Assembly: GCA_002710905.1 (NCBI GenBank)
Contig: PAJB01000020.1
Span: 42,928-65,471, forward strand
Length of the DNA: 22,544 nt
Source: Chloroflexota bacterium
GTDB lineage: Bacteria; Chloroflexota; Dehalococcoidia; UBA2979
Direction of reading: 5' to 3'
Part shown: positions 15,512 to 21,569 of the stretch, piece after piece
Layout: the number at the start of each line of letters is the position of its first letter
Position numbering within the stretch: position 1 is the first letter of the stretch
The notes under the pieces: model-generated
The model's input: the letters and a program-made list of their open reading frames with translations, nothing else
Database searches by the model: none
Told to the model about the DNA's origin: nothing
Made by a program: the position numbers and the translations under genes

Positions 15512-15871
15512 ATGAGTTTTTATAGAATTTACACAGGTGATGACAATCAATCTCACATAGAAGAACTAGATATGAAATTCGCGCCATTTACCGACGTAGA
15601 AGGTGCTTTTGGAGTTGGAACCGAGCTGTTCCCATCTAAAGGCATAACATTCAGGATTGCAGAAGCAGGATATGAATTAGAGTGGCACTGTGCGCCTAGA
15701 AAACAATTTACCATATCATTGTCTGGTACTGCTGAAATTGAATTGGGGGATGGTACAAAACAGGTAGTAAATGCCGGAGATGTTTTGCTCGCTGAGGATT
15801 TAACCGGCCAAGGCCATATCACTAGAGTGATCAGTAAAGAACCAAGAGTCCACGCAGTGGTCCATTTATAG
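15512..15871 (+). CDS. Cupin-domain protein
   Basis: This is a 119-residue single-domain cupin. A beta-barrel core is seen from about residue 45 to the end, with EWHCAPRKQF, ISLSGTAEIELGDG and AGDVLLAEDLTGQGH matching the two cupin motifs. The metal-site histidines are only partly present (His in EWHC and in GQGH), so metal binding is uncertain. AAGGAG precedes the ATG at a good distance. It follows the F420-type LLM gene, which suggests a shared pathway. It stops one base away from the convergent SsuD-like gene. Confidence 0.83.
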   Translation: MSFYRIYTGDDNQSHIEELDMKFAPFTDVEGAFGVGTELFPSKGITFRIAEAGYELEWHCAPRKQFTISLSGTAEIELGDGTKQVVNAGDVLLAEDLTGQGHITRVISKEPRVHAVVHL

Positions 15872-15872
15872 G

Positions 15873-16943
15873 CTAATCAACAAGTGGAATTACGTCTTCT
15901 GCTACCCTAATACATTCTTCGACATGAGGAAAACCTGAGAGTATAAATTCTTCTATTCCTAAGGCTTTGTATTTCGATAATTCTTCTGCAACTGTTTCCG
16001 GTGTTCCTACGATAGCAGTTCCGCAGTTGACTCTAACTTCGGACAACCCATTCCACAAATGTTCAGAAACTTTGTGATCTTTGACTCGTTGGGATTGGGC
16101 TACTTGTCCTACCATAGCTGTTCCTTGCGTAGAATTATTTCTTTGCGCTTTAACTTTGGGAGCGGCAAGAGATATTAATTCATCAGCTGCTTTCCATGCT
16201 TCCTCTTCGGTGTTACGAACTATAAGGTGGGTCCTCAATCCTAATCTTGGTTCACGATTGTTGGCTTGAAAACTTTCTTTCAGTTTATCTATAAGAACGG
16301 TGAACGGCTCTAAAGGTTCTATCCAGTTTAGATGGATGTCGGCTAATTTTCCGGACATATCTATTGCTCTGGGAGAGGCCCCTCCCAAATAGAACAGAGG
16401 AGGATGGTGTTTTGGCCTAGGGGAGCAGTATGCATTATTAAGCTTATAAAAGTCACCATTGAATTCTATGGGGCCATCTTGGGTCCACAATTTTTGGCAA
16501 GCCTGAATGAATTCTACAGCTCGTTCATATCGAGCATCATGATCAATGTACTGTCCAAGTCGTTCAAAATCGTTCTGGATTCCTCCTGGGACAATATTGA
16601 TATCTATTCTCCCATTTGAAATCTGGTGTAAAGCTCCAGCCATTTGCGCAAATAGACCTACGGGAATAAACCCCGGTCTTACTGCAATCAAGAATCTTAT
16701 TTTCTGTGTGACGGCCGCGAGTGCAGTCGCAGTGGTCCATGTTTCTGCCAAAGGAGATGCTTCCAGGAATAAACCGTTAGCAAAGCGTGTGGGTATGAGC
16801 AAAGAATAGAAATTATGTTTTTCTGCCGTTTTAACTACGTTTGAAAGGTATTCAAAAGTTGGCTCTCTCTCAGGAAATTCGGTACCTGCGTGATAGCCGT
16901 CTCCATCTATTGGTATGAACCAGCTGAATTTGGTGTTGCTCAT
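15873..16943 (-). CDS. SsuD-like LLM flavin monooxygenase
   Basis: This is a 356-residue member of the alkanesulfonate monooxygenase group, which uses FMNH2 to cleave C-S bonds of sulfonates. The conserved RFLIAVRPGFIPVGLFAQM and GRIDINIVPGG segments, a DHDARYERAVEF helix, and YLGGASPRAI resemble SsuD and related enzymes such as dimethylsulfone monooxygenase. No ssu transporter or flavin reductase lies nearby, so the substrate is open. The ribosome-binding site is weak (AAGAGA about 10 bases upstream). It overlaps the doubtful small ORF by ATGA. Confidence 0.88.
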   Translation of the reverse strand: MSNTKFSWFIPIDGDGYHAGTEFPEREPTFEYLSNVVKTAEKHNFYSLLIPTRFANGLFLEASPLAETWTTATALAAVTQKIRFLIAVRPGFIPVGLFAQMAGALHQISNGRIDINIVPGGIQNDFERLGQYIDHDARYERAVEFIQACQKLWTQDGPIEFNGDFYKLNNAYCSPRPKHHPPLFYLGGASPRAIDMSGKLADIHLNWIEPLEPFTVLIDKLKESFQANNREPRLGLRTHLIVRNTEEEAWKAADELISLAAPKVKAQRNNSTQGTAMVGQVAQSQRVKDHKVSEHLWNGLSEVRVNCGTAIVGTPETVAEELSKYKALGIEEFILSGFPHVEECIRVAEDVIPLVD

Positions 16944-17185
16944 TGTATTAAGTTCTCTTCTGTTTTGGGTTTGCTTAGGTTTGGCTTGTTAGTATTTGAT
17001 GTAAATGGCTCTGCATTATTGATAGATTGCGCTGATGTCTCAACCCAATAATCATATGTGATATGAAATTTTTGTAAAGGTCTGGTATTTCTTGGTTGTA
17101 TTTGATATGCAAGTGCTAACTCCTTAAAAAGGATTCCAAGGTTAGGATACAGAGCGATTCCCTTCTTCTTTATTGTACCAAACAC
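16940..17185 (-). CDS. Doubtful small ORF between CtaG-like and SsuD-like genes
   Basis: This 81-codon frame has a GTG start inside the end of the CtaG-like gene and a TGA that overlaps the SsuD-like ATG. The overlap is the main support for it. No ribosome-binding site precedes the GTG, and the product (rich in Asn, Thr and Lys at its end) matches nothing I recognise. An internal AAGGAG site near 17120 points to a TTG in another frame, giving about 45 codons. The gap from 16944 to 17141 may simply be a leader region. Confidence 0.25.
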   Translation of the reverse strand: MFGTIKKKGIALYPNLGILFKELALAYQIQPRNTRPLQKFHITYDYWVETSAQSINNAEPFTSNTNKPNLSKPKTEENLIQ

Positions 17186-17987
17186 CCATAATAATAGCTG
17201 CGGCGATTACGTTCATCATGTCTCCAGACATCCATAGTATTAGTCCTCCAATTCGTTGATCCATTATTAACGATACAGGAATAGGACTATTTAATGGGTC
17301 ATAGGCGGTATAAAAAGCTGTGCCGGAAAATGTTATTAGTGAGCCTAGGAAAGTGTTTGGAAATATTAATAAGCCTAGGAATAAAATACGCACACCGTAA
17401 TGCAATCTTGATTGATGAGGGTGACTATCAATCATAAGCCACCAGAATAGAAGACTAGAGACTATCATAGTTATATGCATTACTTGATGCACGTAGATAT
17501 TTGCTACAGATAAGTTGTGGATGAATGAAACTTGCCATATATATAGAATTAACATATACAGAATTACTGTGACTATTGGTGTGGTTATGAAATTATAGTA
17601 GGCATTCACTCCTCTTGAATTCATTATAGGATTAAATATCTTGTTAAATGCCCAGTTAGGTACCCCTCTTAGTAAAGGGGTCACTGGATTACCAAGCAGG
17701 AAGAGCGGCGGAAATATCATTCGAATAAGCGCATGCTGTATTTGATGGATTATAAAACTATCATCCGCATAAAGGTCTATAGGTGGTTCCAATGACAGAA
17801 ATAGAGCTAATATAGATAGGTGGAAACTGATTTTTTGCCATACTGATATTTTATTTGAAGGGTTTGGATTGTTTTTGATTCCTTTGTTGTAAAACCAAAT
17901 TAGACCAACACACAAAATTAATGGCACTATGTTCACATAATAAAAAGGGAACGGTATATCTAGAAAACCTACGTGATTTAGATGCAT
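17142..17987 (-). CDS. ctaG: CtaG-family membrane protein (cytochrome oxidase assembly)
   Basis: This is a 281-residue integral membrane protein with about seven hydrophobic segments, matching the CtaG (caa3-type oxidase assembly) family. Family marks include SLEPPIDLYADDSFIIHQIQHAL, given here as positions around residues 65-87, and the HQVMHITMIVSSLLFWW region. The conserved histidines fit a role in copper delivery to cytochrome c oxidase. It starts 2 bases after the preceding gene's stop, so the two are translationally coupled. No oxidase subunit genes lie in the window. Confidence 0.87.
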   Translation of the reverse strand: MHLNHVGFLDIPFPFYYVNIVPLILCVGLIWFYNKGIKNNPNPSNKISVWQKISFHLSILALFLSLEPPIDLYADDSFIIHQIQHALIRMIFPPLFLLGNPVTPLLRGVPNWAFNKIFNPIMNSRGVNAYYNFITTPIVTVILYMLILYIWQVSFIHNLSVANIYVHQVMHITMIVSSLLFWWLMIDSHPHQSRLHYGVRILFLGLLIFPNTFLGSLITFSGTAFYTAYDPLNSPIPVSLIMDQRIGGLILWMSGDMMNVIAAAIIMGVWYNKEEGNRSVS

Positions 17988-17989
17988 TC

Positions 17990-18520
17990 TTAGCTACTTG
18001 ATCTTCTTTTTCTATTAGGAGCAGTTAGGTAAATTAAGAAAGCGCCAATAGCAATTACAAGAGCAACTGCCCAGAACACAATAGTTCCGGCTGAAAAGCT
18101 GGCGTTTTCTTTAATTAAGATATCTTCTACATCAATCGTCATACTAGTTAAGTCATTGGTGATTTCAAGGGATGATGACCAAAAACCGGGTGATTTGAGA
18201 TTGAGTTCTGCTATGTAAATATTTGAATTTTCATCCAAAGGTATAGCATGTGCCCACCCTTTGTCTTCAGACGAAGAATGATCTACTAAAATTTTAACTT
18301 TGGGATCAGTAGCAGGTAAGTTTGTTACATGATCAAATAATTGTACGGTTACAGTGACTTTTTCTAGCGAAATACCTGATGTGTTTTGATGATATAAAAT
18401 TTTGTACGGAGGACTGATAATTTCAGTAGCGGAGTCTTGCGCAATGAGATCTGCCGGGTACAGGGTTATAAATAATAATAAAAGAAACGAAGGGACATAT
18501 TTCAATTGGGCCAAAGTCAA
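17990..18520 (-). CDS. Membrane-anchored YtkA/FixH-like extracellular protein
   Basis: This is a 176-residue protein with an N-terminal signal peptide (about 1-28), an extracellular beta-rich domain (about 30-135) and a single C-terminal membrane segment (about 142-165) followed by a basic tail. The domain has LEKVTVTVQLFD and SPGFWSSSLEI stretches that resemble YtkA or FixH-type domains found next to copper handling genes. Position before CtaG supports a link to oxidase assembly, but this is inference. The start is TTG with AAAGGTGA about 7 bases upstream. A strong hairpin lies immediately before that site. Confidence 0.7.
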   Translation of the reverse strand: MTLAQLKYVPSFLLLLFITLYPADLIAQDSATEIISPPYKILYHQNTSGISLEKVTVTVQLFDHVTNLPATDPKVKILVDHSSSEDKGWAHAIPLDENSNIYIAELNLKSPGFWSSSLEITNDLTSMTIDVEDILIKENASFSAGTIVFWAVALVIAIGAFLIYLTAPNRKRRSSS

Positions 18521-18540
18521 ATTTTTTCACCTTTTTGATA

Positions 18541-18586
18541 TTTAAGTAAGGTCTGTAGTACTGATTTATTACGGACCTTACTTAAA
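18541..18586 (-). promoter_or_regulatory. 17-bp hairpin upstream of the YtkA-like/CtaG operon
   Basis: Bases 18541-18557 pair with 18570-18586 (one G-U pair, 12-base loop), with 13 bases perfectly inverted at the outer end. It lies 8 bases downstream of the stop of the tandem-barrel gene and about 7 bases before the ribosome-binding site of the next gene. It could be a terminator for the former, but no U tract follows on the minus strand. It may instead be an RNA or DNA control element for the operon. Confidence 0.6.
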
Positions 18587-18594
18587 TTATACTC

Positions 18595-19254
18595 CTATAA
18601 TTGGAATGTTTTTTTCCAGATGCCAGGCGATAGGTCAGCATGGGTCATCATTGGTCGTATGCGTGCGGTATCAGGGTGGGCATCTCTTACATCCTCCCAC
18701 TCCTTCGTTTCAGATACGAATTCATTTTCGAATTCGTACATCACGGCATAATCAGGTTCTCCTCTGTATGCTTTCCATCGTCGTCCGCGTATCACTCCTG
18801 GGACGGTTTCATAATTTGGCACATATACAGTGCTGTACCAGTCGTTCCATTCTTTTTCATTTTCTGATGAAACTCCCATTCTACCAATTTGCAAAGCGGG
18901 TGCCATTTCAGAATTAGCGATAATATCTGAAACAGATGCAGGATGAATCATCTCATACACGTTGTTTATCCTTGTAGTTGCGATAGCTCGGGGTCCTACC
19001 TTTTGTGCCCAAGGTGTTATGGGTCTATTTTTAAATGCGTCTGTGTCGATCACTTGTGCATTTTCGAATTCGTACACTGCCAGATGTTTAGGCCCACTTT
19101 TTACAGCCTCGTAGCGTGCACAATTTAATATCCCAGGGACTGACATTAATTCTTGGAGATGTTCAGTGTTGTACCATTCGTTGAATTCTTCTTCGTGTTC
19201 TGATGGTACATCAACAAACACAAGCATTAATCCTGAACCTTTTTTAGGTGCCAT
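18595..19254 (-). CDS. Tandem dimeric alpha-beta barrel (EthD-like) protein
   Basis: This is a 219-residue protein made of two copies of a ferredoxin-like alpha+beta barrel domain (about 8-95 and 119-205). The copies keep an exact 112-residue period: W27/W139, VPG at 39/151 and YEFEN at 61/173. The first copy has EWYNTEHL, typical of EthD-like domains; in the second the His is replaced (H32 against Y144). Such fused pairs form one pseudo-dimer. Members of the fold include monooxygenases, lyases and heme enzymes; the substrate here is unknown. A strong AGGAGGAG ribosome-binding site precedes the ATG. Confidence 0.82.
   Translation of the reverse strand: MAPKKGSGLMLVFVDVPSEHEEEFNEWYNTEHLQELMSVPGILNCARYEAVKSGPKHLAVYEFENAQVIDTDAFKNRPITPWAQKVGPRAIATTRINNVYEMIHPASVSDIIANSEMAPALQIGRMGVSSENEKEWNDWYSTVYVPNYETVPGVIRGRRWKAYRGEPDYAVMYEFENEFVSETKEWEDVRDAHPDTARIRPMMTHADLSPGIWKKTFQL
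18723..19076 (-). repeat. 18-base direct repeat linking the two domain copies
   Basis: The same 18 bases occur at 18723-18740 and 19059-19076, exactly 336 bases (112 codons) apart, and encode the YEFEN segment in each domain copy. It is the longest identity I saw between the copies, which otherwise differ widely. Confidence 0.85.
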
Positions 19255-19345
19255 ATACTCCTCCTAATTGACTGGGTTGCAGTCATTATCTATGAGAAAT
19301 ATACCATATGTGGACAAACAATATTATAAATACAAGAGAGGGTGG

Positions 19346-19377
19346 CAGATAGAAACTATGGGGAGGGCGCCTATCTG
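19346..19377 (-). other. Weak inverted repeat between DUF378 and tandem-barrel genes
   Basis: CAGATAG (19346-19352) and CTATCTG (19371-19377) form 7-base arms around an 18-base G-rich centre, 16 bases past the DUF378 stop. It could be a weak terminator for that gene or an operator for the next; neither a U tract nor a tight loop supports it strongly. Confidence 0.25.
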
Positions 19378-19393
19378 ATAAATTAATTTATTA

Positions 19394-19597
19394 TTATAAC
19401 ATCCCTAATAAGGATTGAATGCTTATTATTCCTGATACCGCTACAACGATGTAGATAATCCTGGACAAACTTTTAACTTCCCCGAAGTTAGCGCCACAAA
19501 TAGTCGCGACTAGGTCGAATTTAAAGAGGCCTACTAGACCCCAGTTTACTGCTCCTACTATAGCCAACAACAAGGCTATAATTGATACTATTTCCAT
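19394..19597 (-). CDS. DUF378 family small membrane protein
   Basis: This 67-residue protein has two membrane helices (about 4-25 and 45-64). The GAVNWGLVGLFKFDLVA segment in the first half and the LSRIIYIVVAVSGI segment in the second are the DUF378 signature. The function of the family is unknown. GGAGGAAAC precedes the ATG. A possible promoter, TTGACT with TAACAA after 18 bases (19663-19634, minus strand), lies upstream. It is collinear with the tandem-barrel gene but separated by 139 bases. Confidence 0.9.
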   Translation of the reverse strand: MEIVSIIALLLAIVGAVNWGLVGLFKFDLVATICGANFGEVKSLSRIIYIVVAVSGIISIQSLLGML

Positions 19598-19824
19598 AGT
19601 TTCCTCCGTTTAGTTAGGAGCCCTCCATCATTATTGTTATCATCAATACAGAGTATTAGTCAATATGATTTTGCATTAAAAGGCATTTTTAGATACTCTT
19701 TAGTAGAATGGTTCTGATTTTCTATTTACATAACCGGCATAAAGTGTCTACTCGGCAGATGTGACCGAAACACGTGATTGATTCTACAGAACGCTACACA
19801 ATTTCGTAACGATAGGAGGGTAAT

Positions 19825-20604
19825 ATGACGGATTGTTGCTTGGAAGAGACGTATTTAGCTAAAGGCATGTATATGGCTGAACTAGTTCACTCTCATGATG
19901 TAACTGATTTAGAGGGGGCCTACCAGGTGCAAAGCTTATGGGGCGATATTTTGGATAAGCATTTCGGTGGGAAAATTGGATATAAATTAGCGTATACCAC
20001 ATCTGTGATGCAAGAACGAGTAGGTCTTGATTCTCCTGCGTACGGAGTGCTAGCTAAAGACAAAGTTTATTATGAAGGTCATAAACTGTATTCTGCAGAT
20101 TATTACAAATTAGGCTTCGAAGCGGAAATTGCTGTCAAAATAGGAGAATCTATAGGTTCGAATGAGACAATTTCGGATATACAGCAGCTGGGAACTAAAA
20201 TATCTATGATAGCTCCTGCTTTTGAGGTGATAGATGCTAGAGCTGATCCCAATCTATCGAACGAGGAACGATTACTCCTGAGCGTTATGTGTAACATATT
20301 TAATGAAGGAATAGTATTGGGAGATTGGATAGAAGATTGGAAGAATATAGATTTAACTGCTGTAGACTGCTCAATGAGAATTAATGATGAACTTGTTGGG
20401 GAAGGCAAGGGGTCAGACGTAATGGGTAATCCATTAAACCCATGCTTGTGGTTGGTTAATCAATTGCAGTCTTCAGGTCAAGGAATAGAAAAAGATATGA
20501 TTATCATTACCGGAAGTATGATTAGCCCTAAAATGGCTGTTGAAGGTGATGTTGTAAATATAGATATGTCTGGACTAGGTTCAGTCAATACTCTGGTGAT
20601 ATGA
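19825..20604 (+). CDS. 2-oxopent-4-enoate hydratase (MhpD-type) family protein
   Basis: This is a 259-residue member of the fumarylacetoacetase-like superfamily, nearest in pattern to 2-oxopent-4-enoate hydratase, which adds water to 2-hydroxypenta-dienoates in meta-cleavage of aromatic rings; 4-oxalocrotonate decarboxylase is a close alternative. The metal ligands Glu99 and Glu101 (GFEAEIAV) and Glu134 (PAFEVIDAR) are in place. AGGAGGG precedes the ATG. The gene stands alone on its strand and ends at a strong terminator shared with the opposite CitE-like gene. No ring-cleavage dioxygenase is in the window. Confidence 0.87.
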   Translation: MTDCCLEETYLAKGMYMAELVHSHDVTDLEGAYQVQSLWGDILDKHFGGKIGYKLAYTTSVMQERVGLDSPAYGVLAKDKVYYEGHKLYSADYYKLGFEAEIAVKIGESIGSNETISDIQQLGTKISMIAPAFEVIDARADPNLSNEERLLLSVMCNIFNEGIVLGDWIEDWKNIDLTAVDCSMRINDELVGEGKGSDVMGNPLNPCLWLVNQLQSSGQGIEKDMIIITGSMISPKMAVEGDVVNIDMSGLGSVNTLVI

Positions 20605-20608
20605 TTTT

Positions 20609-20649
20609 ACTTTAGACCGCCCGTAAGATCACGGGCGGTCTAAAGTTTT
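20609..20649. terminator. Bidirectional intrinsic terminator
   Basis: Sixteen bases (20609-20624) pair perfectly with 20631-20646 around a 6-base loop, with a GC-rich upper stem. TTTT follows on the plus strand, and AAAGTAAAAT-like flanking gives a short U-rich tail on the minus strand. It separates the stops of two convergent genes, and its tail overlaps the stop of the CitE-like gene. Confidence 0.88.
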
Positions 20650-21556
20650 AGTACTTAACACCCCATTCTTCTACCATTTTTATCATTGCTTTGGCTGTTT
20701 CTTCATGTGCCACATCTACCATATCTCCATTGTAGGTCACAGCGGCTCCACCTTCTTCTCGCATTTTGTTCATAGCTTCTATTAAGCCTTTGTAATGTTC
20801 AATCTCTTCTTTAGAAGGTGTAAATACTTTATTTACTACAGGTACGTGAGATGGATGTATCAGACTCATGCCCGTGTAGCCGATCTGTTTCAATTGAATC
20901 GCTAGTTTTTCAAGACCTTCTAAGTCATGGATATCAAACCATCCTCCACTCATAGGATATGGAATACCAGCAGACCTCGAATCAATAAGCACTTTCGATT
21001 TCAAATATAACGTTTCCATTCCTTCTGGTGTCCATTGGAATCCAATCGATCTGGATGTGTCTCCCCCTTTTCCTCCACTGCCTCCCATATGAGTGACTCT
21101 GTTGGAAGCAGTTGCTATGTCATAGGATTGGCGGATTGCTTGGGCGGTTTCAAGCCCAGGGTCAACAAGAGTAGAACCCTCCGGAACTCCAGCCCGGCTT
21201 TCAAATAATTTAAGCAGAGTGTCGACCTCTATTATGTCCCGAGGTGTTTCTACTTTTGGTAGTAATATGCCATATAGGTTTTTACTAATGACTGCTTCAA
21301 GATCATCTCCGGTCATACCTGTTTCTAAGCGATTGACTCTAACAAATAACGCCTGGGATATTGAATCATCGTTCCCTAGTTCTTCGAGCATTTTTCGCAC
21401 TATGACGCGAGCCTCTGCTTTTTCCGCCTCTGGGACTGAGTCTTCTAGGTCTAGAATTAATGCATCGGAACCATATTTGGGAGCTTTTCGGATCCAGTCT
21501 TCTTTGTTTCCCGGTACGTATAATGCTGACCTTATGGGTTTTGCTTTGGTATTCAT
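20648..21556 (-). CDS. HpcH/HpaI aldolase / CitE-like acyl-CoA lyase
   Basis: This is a 302-residue TIM-barrel lyase of the CitE/malyl-CoA lyase group, which cleaves or forms C-C bonds of beta-hydroxyacyl-CoA thioesters. It has SALYVPGNK, LDLEDSVP (36-42), Arg73 in FVRVN, LLPKVETP, Glu136 in GLETAQAI and Asp166 in GGKGGDTSRSIG, so the Mg-binding Glu and Asp appear retained. The start has GGAGA before ATG. It begins 13 bases after the class III CoA-transferase gene, a classic pairing in which the transferase makes the CoA ester and the lyase splits it, as for malyl- or citramalyl-CoA. The exact substrate is not determined. Confidence 0.9.
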   Translation of the reverse strand: MNTKAKPIRSALYVPGNKEDWIRKAPKYGSDALILDLEDSVPEAEKAEARVIVRKMLEELGNDDSISQALFVRVNRLETGMTGDDLEAVISKNLYGILLPKVETPRDIIEVDTLLKLFESRAGVPEGSTLVDPGLETAQAIRQSYDIATASNRVTHMGGSGGKGGDTSRSIGFQWTPEGMETLYLKSKVLIDSRSAGIPYPMSGGWFDIHDLEGLEKLAIQLKQIGYTGMSLIHPSHVPVVNKVFTPSKEEIEHYKGLIEAMNKMREEGGAAVTYNGDMVDVAHEETAKAMIKMVEEWGVKY

Positions 21557-21569
21557 ATTGTCTCCTTGA

